Positions 37,301 to 47,125 of a stretch of 64,000 bases of DNA are shown here, piece after piece. The notes under the pieces were generated by a model. That model worked only from the letters and a program-made list of their open reading frames with translations, did not search any database and had not been told where the DNA came from. Each line of letters starts with the position of its first letter. The first letter of the stretch is position 1. The DNA lies in assembly GCF_014279895.1 (NCBI RefSeq), contig NZ_CP047954.1, positions 1 through 64,000 on the forward strand, read 5' to 3'. The translations under genes were made by a program, and so were the position numbers. The stretch is from Synechococcus sp. M16.1. GTDB lineage: Bacteria; Cyanobacteriota; Cyanobacteriia; PCC-6307; Cyanobiaceae.

Positions 37301-37519
37301 ATGGCGACCACCATCCCTGCCTCCAATGCTTGTGCCTCTCGCACCTTGCATGGCATGACCATCTGGACCCGGTCAGGTTTCCTCGAAGGTGGTCATCAGC
37401 TCGAGAAGCTGGAATTCGCGCTTGCCCTCGCTGAGGCCAAAGGTGATCAGCGCCGTTGCTCGCAGTTGCGCGACCGAATTGCCGATCTGGGGGGCAATGC
37501 AGAGGAACCGGGTACTTGA
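37301..37519 (+). CDS. Small conserved-looking protein, unknown function
   Basis: The ATG at 37301 gives 72 residues (MATTIPASNACASRTLHGMT, then FLEGGHQLEKLEFALALAEA). The C-terminal half is helical and charged with QRRCSQLRDRIADLGGNAEE, similar in style to short UvrB/UvrC-like helical hairpins but too short to assign. It lies 38 bases after the coiled-coil gene and may share its transcript. The frame starts at 37265, but residues before the ATG overlap no known motif. Confidence 0.55.
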   Translation: MATTIPASNACASRTLHGMTIWTRSGFLEGGHQLEKLEFALALAEAKGDQRRCSQLRDRIADLGGNAEEPGT

Positions 37520-37627
37520 TCGGAATCCAAGCAATCGACGGGGTTGATCGGCAATCGTGCAGATCGCGTGTGGGATGGTCTAAATATCAATTAGAGCTAA
37601 TCTTTTGTTGATAAGGGAATTCGAACG

Positions 37628-37849
37628 TTGACCCTGACGCTTACGAAAACAAAACAATCGGAGACGGCTGCTCAACAACGTCAGGACCATGAAACAGCAG
37701 CTCGGGCTCTGTTTATCAAGGCCCGCCACTGCGCAGAAGATGGACGCATCAATGAGGCGGGCTCGTTGATCTTGCAGGCCCTGGAACACGAGCGCCGTGC
37801 TGGATCTGCCGGGCCTCAGGTTCTTCAGCTTGTCAAGTCTCGTTCTTGA
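37628..37849 (+). CDS. Small helical protein, unknown function
   Basis: A TTG at 37628 opens 73 residues (MTLTLTKTKQSETAAQQRQD, then HETAARALFIKARHCAEDGR). The middle, RHCAEDGRINEAGSLILQAL, reads like one TPR-type helical pair. The 109-base upstream gap is AT-rich for this genome, with TAAATAT and TAATCT as possible -10 elements and a loose palindrome CTAAATATCAATTAG. The gene stops 21 bases before the 3' end of the convergent tRNA-Gly. Function unknown. Confidence 0.5.
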   Translation: MTLTLTKTKQSETAAQQRQDHETAARALFIKARHCAEDGRINEAGSLILQALEHERRAGSAGPQVLQLVKSRS

Positions 37850-37870
37850 TGAGCGTTTGAAATTTGTTCA

Positions 37871-37942
37871 AGCGGGTGACCGGACTCGAACCGGCGACGT
37901 TCAGCTTGGGAAGCTGACATTCTACCACTGAATTACACCCGC
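37871..37942 (-). tRNA. tRNA-Gly, anticodon CCC
   Basis: Read on the minus strand, 72 bases fold as a full cloverleaf: acceptor GCGGGTG with CACCCGC, D-stem ATTC with GAAT, anticodon stem TCAGC with GCTGA, and T-arm GCCGG-TTCGAGT-CCGGT. The seven-base anticodon loop TTCCCAA places CCC at positions 34-36, so it reads GGG. The CCA end is not encoded. Discriminator base is T. Confidence 0.95.
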
Positions 37943-37947
37943 AAAGG

Positions 37948-37965
37948 GGCGAGATCGCTCTCGCC
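37948..37965 (-). terminator. Putative terminator of the class V aminotransferase gene
   Basis: On the minus strand GGCGAGA, a GCGA loop and TCTCGCC form a perfect 7-bp stem that starts 9 bases after the aminotransferase stop, followed by CCTTTGC. The T run is short, so termination may be partial and some transcripts could read into the tRNA-Gly gene immediately downstream. Confidence 0.45.
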
Positions 37966-37974
37966 ACCTATGTT

Positions 37975-39123
37975 TTAGCTAAGAGCAGCGGAGGCTGCAG
38001 CAACCCCTGCTCCCATGCTGCCTTTGTGCAGACCAAGGGACTGAAGGGTGGATTCGATCGCAGCGACGGCGGTCAGAACATCCCGGTCGCAGACGTAGCC
38101 GAGATGGCCGATGCGGAACACCTGACCTTTCAGGTGGTCTTGTCCTCCAGCCAGAAGAATGTCGAACTTCTCCTTCACGGCTTTGCGCAACTTTTCGGCA
38201 TCGATGCCTTCAGGGGCCACTGCGGTGATGGCCGGGCTGCCGCAACCCTCGGCGGCAAACAGGGGCAGGCCTATTGCCTTCATGCCTGCCTGGGCGGCGG
38301 CGCGATGGCGGGAGTGGCGGGCAAAGATTGCGTCCAGGCCTTCCTTCTGCATCATGTCCAGAGCAGCCTCCAGGCCGAAGTAGAGGTTCACGGCCGGGGT
38401 GAAGGGGTTGCTGTCCTTCGCTGCTGTTTTCCGATAAGGGCCCAGATCCAGATAGAACTTGGGCAGATCGGAGCGCTCATAGGCCTCCCAGGCCCGTGCA
38501 CTCATGGCCACAAAACTCAGGCCCGGTGGAAGCATGTAGCCCTTCTGAGCGCCTGATGCCACCACATCCAGTCCCCACTCATCCATCGGAACGTTGGTGG
38601 CGCCAAGACTGGTGACGCAGTCCGCCAGGGTCAGTGCCGTGCCGTGGGCCTTCACGTGACGGGCAATGCTCTCCAGGTCATTGATCACCCCTGTCGAGGT
38701 TTCCGAGTGGGTGAGGATCACGGCCTTGATGGCTTTAGCGCTGTCGGCTTCCAACGCTGAGCGGAAGGCCTCTGGATCGAGGGGTTGGCCCCACTCCGCC
38801 TTGATCACCTCAACATCGAGTCCGTAGGCGCGGGCCACCTTGACCCAGCGTTCGCCGAACTTGCCGTTGTCACCGCAGAGCACCTTGTCGCCGCGGCTGA
38901 GGGTGTTGATGATCCCCGCTTCCATGGCGGCGGTTCCGCTGCCGGTGATCACCAGTACATCGCTTGTCGTCTGGTGCAGCCACTTGAGCTGTTCGGTGGT
39001 GCGCCGCACGATGGCCTGGAACTCCCCGCTGCGGTGGCCGATGGGGTGACGACCCATGGCCTTCAGCACCGTTTCCGGCACCGGGGTGGGGCCCGGAATC
39101 ATCAGGGTGAGCTTGTCCTGCAT
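37975..39123 (-). CDS. Class V aminotransferase (alanine/serine-glyoxylate type)
   Basis: This 382-residue PLP enzyme starts LTLMIPGPTPVPETVLKAMG, the typical N-terminus of alanine-glyoxylate/serine-pyruvate aminotransferases. It has LVITGSGTAAMEAGIINTLS near residue 57, ILTHSETSTGVINDLESI near 135, ADCVTSLGA near 165, and the PLP lysine in ASGAQKGYMLPPGLSF near 195. In cyanobacteria these homologues were once called soluble hydrogenase small subunit; a transaminase role in glycine/serine or photorespiratory metabolism is more likely. It diverges from cbiD, with 38 bases between starts. Confidence 0.9.
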   Translation of the reverse strand: MQDKLTLMIPGPTPVPETVLKAMGRHPIGHRSGEFQAIVRRTTEQLKWLHQTTSDVLVITGSGTAAMEAGIINTLSRGDKVLCGDNGKFGERWVKVARAYGLDVEVIKAEWGQPLDPEAFRSALEADSAKAIKAVILTHSETSTGVINDLESIARHVKAHGTALTLADCVTSLGATNVPMDEWGLDVVASGAQKGYMLPPGLSFVAMSARAWEAYERSDLPKFYLDLGPYRKTAAKDSNPFTPAVNLYFGLEAALDMMQKEGLDAIFARHSRHRAAAQAGMKAIGLPLFAAEGCGSPAITAVAPEGIDAEKLRKAVKEKFDILLAGGQDHLKGQVFRIGHLGYVCDRDVLTAVAAIESTLQSLGLHKGSMGAGVAAASAALS

Positions 39124-39161
39124 GGCGCGGGGGATGCCAATCGGCGACTCTAGAAAACAGC

Positions 39162-40268
39162 TTGTCCGGTTCCATCGCCCCCTCCAGTTCTGGATTGACC
39201 CTGCCGGTGTGGGTGGCGGCGGCGGCCAAGGCGGCCCTGCAGGTGTTGCTTGGTGAGCCGTTTGAGCCTGAGCAGCAGTTGAGTCAGGGCTCAGATCAAC
39301 CGTCTCTGCAGGTGCCGGTCTGCTCAGCGGCTCCTCTGGCCCCAGGAGAGGCCCTGGGCATCAGCCGTTGTGATCCAGGGCCTGGCCTTGATCTGACGCG
39401 GGATCTTGAGGTCTGGGTGCGGGTGGCCTGGATCGCTGCAACCCAGCCGGTGCTCGAGCTGCAGGCCGGAGAAGGGGTGGGTCGTTTTGGCGCTGAGGGG
39501 GACGTTTGCCTCTCCGGTTTTGCCCGTGAGCTGTTGGAGCGGAATCTGTTGCCCCTGCTGCCGCCGGGTCGGGGCTTGCTGGTGCAGCCGATTCTTCCGA
39601 GGGGCCGCGTCCTGGCCGAACGCACCAGCAATGCCGCCTTCGGTGTTGTTGATGGTCTGGCGTTGATCGGCACCCAGGCGGAGGTGCAGCGCAGTGCCGC
39701 ACCGGATCAACTGCAGCAGGTGTTGGCAGACCTGAGGGCGCTTGCTGCGGATGCGGCGTTTCAGGGACGCCTCGTTCTGGTGATCGGTGAGAACGGCTTG
39801 GATCTGGCCCGCCAGCAGGGTCTGGGGTCCGTGCTGAAGGTGGGGAACTGGGTGGGGCCCGTACTGGTGGCCGCGGCGGAGGCCGGTGTTCGCGATCTGC
39901 TGCTGCTCGGCTACCACGGCAAATTGATCAAGCTGGCCGGCGGCATCTTTCACACCCATCACCACCTGGCCGATGGCCGTCTGGAGGTGCTTGTGGCCCT
40001 GGGCCTTGATGCCGGTCTGACGGTTGCCCAGTTGCTGCAACTGCGGGGTGCTGCATCCGTTGAGGACGCCTTTCAGGCCCTGGAGGCCGATCAAGCCACG
40101 GCCCTCGGGCAACATCTGGCCGCGATCGTGGAGCGGCGCAGCCAGTCCTATGTGGATCGCTACGGCGCCTGGTCGATGCGGATTGGTGCTGCTCTGTTCG
40201 ACCGAAGCCGCACCCTGCGCTGGTGGGGACCGGAGGGGGAGAAGCGCTTCTTTACATTGAGGGATTGA
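39162..40268 (+). CDS. cbiD: Cobalt-precorrin-5B (C1)-methyltransferase
   Basis: CbiD methylates the C1 position of cobalt-precorrin-5B in the oxygen-independent cobalamin (in cyanobacteria, pseudocobalamin) pathway. The 368-residue protein has [20 protein letters not shown] at the N-terminus, the usual CbiD start, and [20 protein letters not shown] near residue 250. The start is a TTG at 39162, with no better codon upstream of the conserved N-terminus. It is followed by guaA. Cobalamin made by this pathway would serve QueG, encoded at 9.4 kb. Confidence 0.93.
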   Translation: MSGSIAPSSSGLTLPVWVAAAAKAALQVLLGEPFEPEQQLSQGSDQPSLQVPVCSAAPLAPGEALGISRCDPGPGLDLTRDLEVWVRVAWIAATQPVLELQAGEGVGRFGAEGDVCLSGFARELLERNLLPLLPPGRGLLVQPILPRGRVLAERTSNAAFGVVDGLALIGTQAEVQRSAAPDQLQQVLADLRALAADAAFQGRLVLVIGENGLDLARQQGLGSVLKVGNWVGPVLVAAAEAGVRDLLLLGYHGKLIKLAGGIFHTHHHLADGRLEVLVALGLDAGLTVAQLLQLRGAASVEDAFQALEADQATALGQHLAAIVERRSQSYVDRYGAWSMRIGAALFDRSRTLRWWGPEGEKRFFTLRD

Positions 40269-40300
40269 CGCTCGTCCGCGAGCGATACCTCCCAGGAACG

Positions 40301-41887
40301 ATGTCCCAGCCCTCGTCCGACGGTCAGCGTCAGCCGGCCATCGTCATCCTTGATTTCGGCTCCCAGTATTCGGAGCTGATCGCCCGGCGCGTGCGCGAGA
40401 CCGAAGTCTTCTCGGTCGTCCTCGGTTACAGCACGTCGGCCGAGGAGCTGCGACGCATGGCTCCGAAGGGAATCATCCTCAGCGGTGGCCCAAGTTCCGT
40501 GTATGCAGAGCATGCTCCGCTCTGCGATCCCGGCATCTGGGATCTGGGCATTCCCGTGCTGGGGGTTTGCTATGGGATGCAGCTGATGGTGCAGCAGCTC
40601 GGGGGCGTTGTGGAAGCCGCCACGGGCAAGGCCGAGTACGGCAAAGCGCCCCTGGAAGTGGACGACCCCACGGACCTGCTCACCAATGTCGACAACGGTT
40701 CGACGATGTGGATGAGCCATGGCGACTCAGTGAAGGCTCTGCCCGATGGGTTTGTGCGCCTGGCCCACACCGCCAACACGCCGGAGGCGGCGGTGGCGCA
40801 CCTGCAACGCAAGCTCTACGGGGTGCAATTCCACCCCGAGGTGGTCCATTCCACCTGCGGCATGGCCCTGATCCGCAATTTCGTTTATCACGTTTGCGGT
40901 TGTGATCCCGATTGGACCACCGCGGCCTTCATTGATGAGGCCGTTGGTCTGGTGCGGGAGCAGGTGGGTGACAAGCGCGTCCTGTTGGCGCTCTCCGGTG
41001 GCGTGGATTCGTCCACCCTCGCCTTCCTGCTCAAAAAGGCGATTGGTGATCAGCTCACCTGCATGTTCATCGACCAGGGCTTCATGCGGAAGGGTGAGCC
41101 CGAGTTCCTCATGGACTTCTTCGATCGGAAGTTCAACATCCATGTGGAATACATCAATGCCCGTCAGCGCTTCATCGGCAAGCTGAAGGGCATCACCGAT
41201 CCGGAGGAGAAGCGCAAGATCATCGGCACCGAGTTCATCCGTGTTTTCGAAGAGGAGAGCAAACGGCTCGGACCTTTTGATTACCTGGCCCAGGGCACGC
41301 TCTATCCCGATGTGATCGAAAGCGCTGGCACCAACGTGGACCCCAAGACGGGCGAGAGGGTTGCCGTGAAGATCAAGAGTCACCACAACGTGGGCGGTCT
41401 TCCCAAAGACCTGCAGTTCAAGTTGGTGGAGCCCTTGCGCAAGCTGTTCAAGGATGAAGTGCGCAAGGTGGGACGCAGCCTTGGCCTCCCCGAGGAGATC
41501 GTGCGCCGGCATCCCTTCCCGGGGCCTGGTCTGGCCATCCGCATCTTGGGTGAAGTCACCGACGAGAAGCTGGACTGCCTGCGTGATGCCGACCTGATCG
41601 TTCGCCAGGAAATCAAGGAAGCAGGGCTGTATCACGACATCTGGCAGGCCTTCGCGGTGCTGCTGCCGGTGCGTTCGGTTGGGGTGATGGGGGACAAACG
41701 CACCTATGCCTGGCCGATCGTGCTGCGTTGTGTGTCCAGTGAGGACGGCATGACCGCCGATTGGTCCCGCCTTCCTTACGACCTGATGGAGACCCTCTCC
41801 AATCGGATCGTGAATGAGGTGAAGGGGGTGAACCGGGTGGTGCTCGACATCACCAGCAAGCCCCCCGGCACGATCGAGTGGGAATAA
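40301..41887 (+). CDS. guaA: GMP synthase (glutamine-hydrolysing)
   Basis: GuaA converts XMP to GMP. The 528-residue protein has the class I glutamine amidotransferase domain first ([11 protein letters not shown] with the nucleophile cysteine, [10 protein letters not shown]). The ATP pyrophosphatase domain has the P-loop [20 protein letters not shown], and the dimerisation domain ends KPPGTIEWE. The ATG at 40301 gives [20 protein letters not shown]; the frame is open to 40223 inside cbiD, but that part is not GuaA-like. The gap after cbiD is 32 bases. No purine riboswitch is visible. Confidence 0.97.
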   Translation: MSQPSSDGQRQPAIVILDFGSQYSELIARRVRETEVFSVVLGYSTSAEELRRMAPKGIILSGGPSSVYAEHAPLCDPGIWDLGIPVLGVCYGMQLMVQQLGGVVEAATGKAEYGKAPLEVDDPTDLLTNVDNGSTMWMSHGDSVKALPDGFVRLAHTANTPEAAVAHLQRKLYGVQFHPEVVHSTCGMALIRNFVYHVCGCDPDWTTAAFIDEAVGLVREQVGDKRVLLALSGGVDSSTLAFLLKKAIGDQLTCMFIDQGFMRKGEPEFLMDFFDRKFNIHVEYINARQRFIGKLKGITDPEEKRKIIGTEFIRVFEEESKRLGPFDYLAQGTLYPDVIESAGTNVDPKTGERVAVKIKSHHNVGGLPKDLQFKLVEPLRKLFKDEVRKVGRSLGLPEEIVRRHPFPGPGLAIRILGEVTDEKLDCLRDADLIVRQEIKEAGLYHDIWQAFAVLLPVRSVGVMGDKRTYAWPIVLRCVSSEDGMTADWSRLPYDLMETLSNRIVNEVKGVNRVVLDITSKPPGTIEWE

Positions 41888-41965
41888 CTCGCGGCTGACG
41901 CAGGCTGAATCACAGCTGGCGACGGCCCTGCATCACCGATACCTTGGGCCACCGGCCTTTGGGAT

Positions 41966-42577
41966 ATGACGGCGACACAACAGCAGGATGTTCAGCTGCA
42001 GCGTCGGCTGCAGCAGGACAGCATTCAGCTGGGTGGCCGCACGATCTATCTGAACCCTTTCCTCTATTGGCGGCGGTTCGACAGCAACACCGATCGCTGG
42101 CTGCGGGAGCCCGGTCAGCTGACGGAGGATCAGATCACGGCCAATCGCAGCCGTTTTTACCCCGAACTCGACTGGGGACAGCTGGATGATCACGCCACCG
42201 CAGTCCACGATGGCGCTGTGGAGATGTTCCTCAAGAGCCTGGAGCTGATCAGCACCTTCCATCCCGAACTGGGTTCCGGGCAGATGCTCGAGGTGGAACG
42301 CAAGATGACGATCACCAAGAAGCGGGCCTTCGAGCGTTGGGTGGACAAGGCGATCCGGCGGCGTCAGCGCGACGAAACCCGTGAGCACCGCCGCTTTGAG
42401 CGCAGCCGCTTCTGGCGTGCCTGGCGGGAGTGGATCCTGCTGGACACCACCCAGAAAGCCCTGGTGCCTGTGGTGATGCTGATGGTGCTCAGCGGGGTGA
42501 TGGGCTGGTCCCTGGCGGTGGACCGTGCTGCTTGTCCGACATTGGCGCTTCCTTCAGGACAGACTGGGGTTCGTTGA
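41966..42577 (+). CDS. Membrane-anchored protein of unknown function
   Basis: This 203-residue protein has a soluble N-terminal part with LGGRTIYLNPFLYWRRFDSN and LTEDQITANRSRFYPELDW. A strongly basic helix (RRRQRDETREHRRFERSRFW) follows near residue 130, then one membrane segment near 164-185 (ALVPVVMLMVLSGVMGWSLA). The conserved-looking N-terminal block suggests a picocyanobacterial family, but I do not recognise a function. It starts 78 bases after guaA and may share a transcript with the two genes downstream. Confidence 0.65.
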   Translation: MTATQQQDVQLQRRLQQDSIQLGGRTIYLNPFLYWRRFDSNTDRWLREPGQLTEDQITANRSRFYPELDWGQLDDHATAVHDGAVEMFLKSLELISTFHPELGSGQMLEVERKMTITKKRAFERWVDKAIRRRQRDETREHRRFERSRFWRAWREWILLDTTQKALVPVVMLMVLSGVMGWSLAVDRAACPTLALPSGQTGVR

Positions 42578-42586
42578 TCTGGCCCT

Positions 42587-42970
42587 ATGGCCGCTGATTC
42601 CAACTCCGACAACCCGCTCGACCAGTTGCGTCTGTCCTTGATGCAGGACGTGCTGCCTGTGGGGCTGGCCGTGCTGGAACGGGCCCGGCAGGGCGGGCCC
42701 GGCAAGGTGGTGGAGGCGTTCATAGCCGGCTCGGAGGACCCCATCGCTGATTTGCGTCAGGAGGGTGAGCCCGTGGCGCGTGATGTGCGGGAACAGCTGG
42801 ATGCCGTAAGCCCCGGGCTGGGCAATCCGGTGATGCCTGTCTCGGTTTCTGTTGATGAACCGGCAACGGTTGAACAGGACGGCCCCGATGACTTGTTGCC
42901 GACCTTGCGGCGGATCGAAGAGCGCCTCGAGGAGTTGCGCCGCCGTTTGCCAGCGCAGCAACAGGAATGA
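42587..42970 (+). CDS. Small soluble protein, unknown function
   Basis: This 127-residue protein starts at an ATG nine bases after the previous stop. The N-terminal half is helical (LDQLRLSLMQDVLPVGLAVL, then RARQGGPGKVVEAFIAGSED). A Pro/Val-rich linker and a C-terminal coiled coil (LLPTLRRIEERLEELRRRLP) follow. Its stop overlaps the start of the penicillin-binding protein gene as ATGA. The coupling suggests a link with cell-wall synthesis or division, but that is inference from position only. Confidence 0.65.
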   Translation: MAADSNSDNPLDQLRLSLMQDVLPVGLAVLERARQGGPGKVVEAFIAGSEDPIADLRQEGEPVARDVREQLDAVSPGLGNPVMPVSVSVDEPATVEQDGPDDLLPTLRRIEERLEELRRRLPAQQQE

Positions 42971-44754
42971 CCCGTTCCGCCCAGCAGCGTCAGACCGGTC
43001 TGCGTCAGCAACCCCTGGTGCTGCTGGTGTTGGTGCTGCTGTTCTGCAGCGCCATGGTCAGCCGCCTGGTCTGGATGCAGCTGCTGGAAGGGTCGCGCTT
43101 TCGTGAATTGGCGGATGAAAATCGCATCCGTCTGGTGCCCCGCTCGCCCATTCGCGGTCGCTTGCTTGATCGCAAAGGCCGGGTGCTGGCCACCAGCAAA
43201 CTCACTTACTCCCTGTACCTCGAGCCGCGTCTGGTCAGCGATGACAACTGGCCTGATCTGCGGAAACGCTTGGCACGGCTGTTGGGCCTGAAGCCTGATT
43301 TGCTCGACCAGCGCCGGAAAAAGGGCCTGGATCGGGATGGTTACCGCACCACATTGGCCCTCGATCTCAAGCCGGAACAGGTGCTGCGCTTCCGGGAACA
43401 GGCCTTGGGGTTGCGGGGTGCCCAGGTGGATGTCGACATCCTGCGCTCCTATCCCAATGGAACCCTGGCGGCCCACGCCCTCGGCTACACCCAGCCGATC
43501 ACGGAAAGCGAATTTGAAATCCTGGCGGAGAAGGGATACAAGATCCGCGACCGCATTGGTCGCACCGGTGTTGAAGCGGCTTACGAGCGCCATCTGCGCG
43601 GGAAGTGGGGCGGCCAGATGCTCGAGGTGAATGCCATGGGCGAGGTCCAGCGCAACCTGGGCGATCGCCCCTCTCAAGCAGGAAAGGATCTGGTGCTCAC
43701 CCTCGACCTGGATCTGCAGCGGGTGGCGGAGCAGGCGCTGGCCGACAAGCCCGGTGGCGCCGTGGTGGCGTTGGAGGCTGCAACGGGTGCCGTGTTGGCT
43801 TTGGCCAGCCGTCCCAGTTTTGATCCGAATTTCTTCTCCAAGCTGATCACCACCCAGAAGGAGTACGACGCCCTCTTCTCCAATCCGAAGAAGCCGTTGC
43901 TGTCCCGGGCCATGAATCCCTATGACCCCGGTAGCACCTGGAAGCCGGTGACGGCGATGGCGGGCATGGAGTCGGGCCAATTCCCGCCCGACACCAAGCT
44001 CCACACCAAGGCCTGCATCACCTACGGCGGCCACTGCTTCCCGGACCACAATGGCAAGGGTTTCGGCACCATCGGCTATGCCGATGCCCTGCGCCACTCG
44101 AGCAACACGTTCTTCTATCAGGTGGGCGTCGGGGTTGGGTCCCTGGCGTTGAAGCAGGCTGCTGATCAGCTTGGGTTTCAGCAGAAAACCGGCATTGAGA
44201 TCGGGTGGGAAGAGAGTGTCGGGTTGGTGGGAGATGAGCCCTGGGCTGATCGTGGCCGGGGTTGGGCGGAGCCCGGAACGGTGCCCTGGATCCCTGAGGA
44301 CATGGCCAGTGCCTCCATCGGCCAGTCCGTGGTGCAGATCACTCCCTTGCAGTTGGCCCGTGCCTATGCGGTGTTCGCCAATGGCGGTTGGTTGGTGACG
44401 CCGCATCTTGCCGCCGGTGACATCGACTGGCTGAGTCCGGAGCACCGCACCAAGGTGGCGATGAAGCCATCAACGTTGCAGACGATCCGGGAGGGCCTGC
44501 GCAAAGTGGTGGAGGCTGGAACTGGTGCCGGTCTCAATGGTCCGGGTATTCCTCCAGCAGCCGGCAAAACCGGGACGGCTGAAGACAGCACCGGGGGCCC
44601 TGATCATGCCTGGTTTGGCTGCTATGCCCCGTATCCCGACGGCAAGATCGTCGTGGTGGCCTTTGCCCAGAACACCCCTGGAGGGGGATCGGTTCACGCG
44701 CTGCCCATGGCTAAGAAGGTGCTGGCGGAGTGGGAGCGGACTAGGCAGCGCTAG
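42967..44754 (+). CDS. mrdA: Penicillin-binding protein 2 (peptidoglycan transpeptidase)
   Basis: This 595-residue class B penicillin-binding protein has a cytoplasmic tail, one membrane anchor (VLLVLVLLFCSAMVSRLVWM near residue 18) and a dimerisation domain with RSPIRGRLLDRKGRVLATSK. The transpeptidase domain carries the three active-site motifs: STWK at 323-326, SSN at 378-380 and KTG at 534-536. The pattern fits PBP2/MrdA (cell elongation) more than FtsI, though the two are close relatives. The gene is coupled to the small gene upstream, and its last four bases overlap the convergent sqdX. Confidence 0.9.
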   Translation: MTRSAQQRQTGLRQQPLVLLVLVLLFCSAMVSRLVWMQLLEGSRFRELADENRIRLVPRSPIRGRLLDRKGRVLATSKLTYSLYLEPRLVSDDNWPDLRKRLARLLGLKPDLLDQRRKKGLDRDGYRTTLALDLKPEQVLRFREQALGLRGAQVDVDILRSYPNGTLAAHALGYTQPITESEFEILAEKGYKIRDRIGRTGVEAAYERHLRGKWGGQMLEVNAMGEVQRNLGDRPSQAGKDLVLTLDLDLQRVAEQALADKPGGAVVALEAATGAVLALASRPSFDPNFFSKLITTQKEYDALFSNPKKPLLSRAMNPYDPGSTWKPVTAMAGMESGQFPPDTKLHTKACITYGGHCFPDHNGKGFGTIGYADALRHSSNTFFYQVGVGVGSLALKQAADQLGFQQKTGIEIGWEESVGLVGDEPWADRGRGWAEPGTVPWIPEDMASASIGQSVVQITPLQLARAYAVFANGGWLVTPHLAAGDIDWLSPEHRTKVAMKPSTLQTIREGLRKVVEAGTGAGLNGPGIPPAAGKTGTAEDSTGGPDHAWFGCYAPYPDGKIVVVAFAQNTPGGGSVHALPMAKKVLAEWERTRQR

Positions 44755-45896
44755 GCAGCCGTGAGTTGAGGTGCTGACAGCACCGTGCGGTAGTAGGTCC
44801 GCAGTTGTTCGGTGGCGCCTGCCCAGCCCCAGCGCTCGGCTTCGGCGCGGGCAGCGCTGCGCAGGGCCTGGCGTTCTAGGTCGTTGCCCAGCAGGCGGCG
44901 GGTGGCTTCGATCAGGCTTGCAGCGCCACCATCGGCGCCGTCGGGTTCATAGAGGCAGCCGTTGACGCCGTCGGTGATGATGTCCGGTATGCCGCCACGG
45001 TTGGCGCCGACCACTGGACAGCCGGCTGCCATGGCTTCCAGCAGCACCAACCCCAGCGTCTCCGTGCTGGAGGGGAAGAGGAAGGCATCGCCGCTGGCGT
45101 AGGCCCCTGCCAGGTCGTCCCCGGCGAGATAGCCGATGAAGGTGGTGGCGGTTCCCTCGAAGTGCTTCTCCAGTTGTTGGCGGTGGGGACCATCGCCCAC
45201 CAGGGCCAGCCGTGCATCGGGCAGGGCCTCCAGCACAGGGCGGATCCGTTCGATCTGCTTCTCCGCGGAGAGGCGGCCGACGTAGAGCAGCAGCGCACCA
45301 CGGTCGTCATGGCTGCCGAGAAGCCGCTGGCGCAACTCCGCGCTGCGCAGCTCGGGACGGAACAACTCCGTGTCCACACCCCGCTGCCACAGATCAGTGT
45401 GCTGAATGCCTTTGTCGCTGAGCTCCTTCACCATGGCGGTGGAGGTGCACAGATTCAGCAGGGCCTGGTTGTGGGCGGCCTTGAGCATCTCCCAAAGGAG
45501 TGGCTCCAGCATTCCCAAGCCGTAGTGCTCGAGGTACTTGGGCAGGTGAGTGTGATAGCTCGCCACCAGAGGGATGCCTTTGTTCTTCGCGAGCCAGATG
45601 CCGCCAAGACCCAGCACCGCCGGGTTCACAACGTGGATCAGATCGGGTTGAAACACATCGATCGCTTCGGACACGGCCGGGCGAGGCAAGGCCAGTTTGA
45701 GCTCGGGATAGAGCGGCAGCGGCATCGCCGGCACGCCGATCAGGCGTGCCCCCATGTACTCCTCCGGACAGCCTTCCGGGCAGAAGACAACAACCTCATC
45801 GCCGGCGTCCACCAGATGCTTCACCGTCTTGGTCAGACGGGTGACGATGCCATCGACCTTCGGCAGGAAGGTTTCGGTGAAGAAGGCGACTTTCAA
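44751..45896 (-). CDS. sqdX: Sulfoquinovosyltransferase, GT4 family
   Basis: SqdX transfers sulfoquinovose from UDP-sulfoquinovose to diacylglycerol, making the thylakoid sulfolipid SQDG. The 381-residue GT4 enzyme has the FFTETFLPKVDGIVTRLTKT start, KGIPLVASYHTHLPKYLEHY, and the donor-binding EX7E region (FPSSTETLGLVLLEAMAAG). The start is a TTG at 45896. It follows sqdB by 13 bases in the same direction, the conserved cyanobacterial sqdB-sqdX pair. SQDG can replace phosphatidylglycerol in phosphate-poor seawater. Confidence 0.93.
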   Translation of the reverse strand: MKVAFFTETFLPKVDGIVTRLTKTVKHLVDAGDEVVVFCPEGCPEEYMGARLIGVPAMPLPLYPELKLALPRPAVSEAIDVFQPDLIHVVNPAVLGLGGIWLAKNKGIPLVASYHTHLPKYLEHYGLGMLEPLLWEMLKAAHNQALLNLCTSTAMVKELSDKGIQHTDLWQRGVDTELFRPELRSAELRQRLLGSHDDRGALLLYVGRLSAEKQIERIRPVLEALPDARLALVGDGPHRQQLEKHFEGTATTFIGYLAGDDLAGAYASGDAFLFPSSTETLGLVLLEAMAAGCPVVGANRGGIPDIITDGVNGCLYEPDGADGGAASLIEATRRLLGNDLERQALRSAARAEAERWGWAGATEQLRTYYRTVLSAPQLTAA

Positions 45897-45909
45897 GGAT
45901 CAAGCTCGA

Positions 45910-47106
45910 TCAGGACGCGGTGCCGATGGCCTGGGCCTGGGTTTTGGTCCAGGCGGAGGTGCAGAGGATGCGATTGCGGTCGCAACGGTCGGCGTAGCGG
46001 GTGGCAATCTCCACCACTTCCTTCAGCAGGCCGTCATCGAGGGTGGTGGGGTTGAGGCCCAGCTCGATGAAGCAGCGGTTGTCCACGATTAGGTCGTTTT
46101 CAACGGCCTCGTTGCGGGGGTTGGGCAGGTTGTTGACTTGAGCGCCGGTGAGGGCGGCCACCTTCTTGGCCAGTTCACCTACTTGATGGCTTTCGGTCAT
46201 CTGGTTGAAGATCTTCACCCGCTCCCCTTGTTCCGGAGGGTTCTCCAGCGCCAGCTGAACGCAGCGCACGGAATCGCGGATGTGGATGAAGGCGCGGGTC
46301 TGGCCCCCGGTTCCATGAACGGTGAGCGGATAGCCGATGGCGGCTTGCATCAGGAAGCGGTTCAGCACCGTGCCGTAATCGCCGTCGTAATCGAAGCGAT
46401 TGGTGAGCCGCGGGTCACGGTCGGTGGCATCGGTGTTGGTTCCCCAAACGATGCCTTGGTGCAGGTCGGTGATGCGGACCTTGTCGTTCTTGTTGTAGTA
46501 GAGGAAGAGCAGCTGGTCGAGCGTCTTCGTCATGTGATAGACGCTGCCGGGGCTAGCCGGGTGAAGGATTTCCTCTTCGAAGCGGCTGCCGTCGGGCTGG
46601 GGCACTTCCACTTTGAGGTATCCCTCGGGGATGGTGGCGCCGCGGTGGGAGCCATAGCCGTAGACGCCCATGGTGCCCAGATGCACCACGTGGATGTCTT
46701 GACCGCTTTCAACGATGGCAGCCAGCAGGTTGTGGGTTCCGTTGACGTTGTTATCGACGGTGTAGCGCTTGGTGGCGCTGCTCTTCATCGAATAGGGGGC
46801 AGCCCGCTGTTCCGCGAAGTGCACCACGGAATCGGGGCGTTCGTCCTGAAGCAGATCCAGCAACCGCTGGTACTCATGCGCGATGTCCATGTGGACAAAC
46901 CGCATCGGCTTGCCGCCAGTCTCTTCCCAGGCTTTGAGGCGCTCGCCGATGCTCACGATCGGTGTCAGCGACTCAACTTCAAGGTCAATATCGATCTTGC
47001 GGCGGCTGAGGTTGTCCACGATCAGAACTTCGTGGCCCTGATCCGCCAGGTTCACCGCACAGGGCCAGCCGCAGAAGCCGTCACCGCCGAGAACGAGAAC
47101 TTTCAC
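45910..47106 (-). CDS. sqdB: UDP-sulfoquinovose synthase
   Basis: SqdB makes UDP-sulfoquinovose from UDP-glucose and sulfite, the head-group donor for SQDG. The 398-residue short-chain dehydrogenase-like protein starts VLVLGGDGFCGWPCAVNLAD and contains VVHFAEQRAAPYSMKSS, YGSHRGATIPEGYL and HMTKTLDQLLFLYYNKND, with the GGDGFCGWP, YxxxK-type and LHQGIVWGT blocks of the family. The start is a GTG at 47106. The 75-base gap upstream separates it from the psb34-like gene. Confidence 0.96.
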   Translation of the reverse strand: MKVLVLGGDGFCGWPCAVNLADQGHEVLIVDNLSRRKIDIDLEVESLTPIVSIGERLKAWEETGGKPMRFVHMDIAHEYQRLLDLLQDERPDSVVHFAEQRAAPYSMKSSATKRYTVDNNVNGTHNLLAAIVESGQDIHVVHLGTMGVYGYGSHRGATIPEGYLKVEVPQPDGSRFEEEILHPASPGSVYHMTKTLDQLLFLYYNKNDKVRITDLHQGIVWGTNTDATDRDPRLTNRFDYDGDYGTVLNRFLMQAAIGYPLTVHGTGGQTRAFIHIRDSVRCVQLALENPPEQGERVKIFNQMTESHQVGELAKKVAALTGAQVNNLPNPRNEAVENDLIVDNRCFIELGLNPTTLDDGLLKEVVEIATRYADRCDRNRILCTSAWTKTQAQAIGTAS

Positions 47107-47125
47107 CCCAAACTCCTGCTGGAAC

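Noticed and set aside
42757-44445. 562-codon frame antisense to the penicillin-binding protein gene
   Set aside because: It is a codon-bias shadow of a clear PBP gene, with no recognisable domain.
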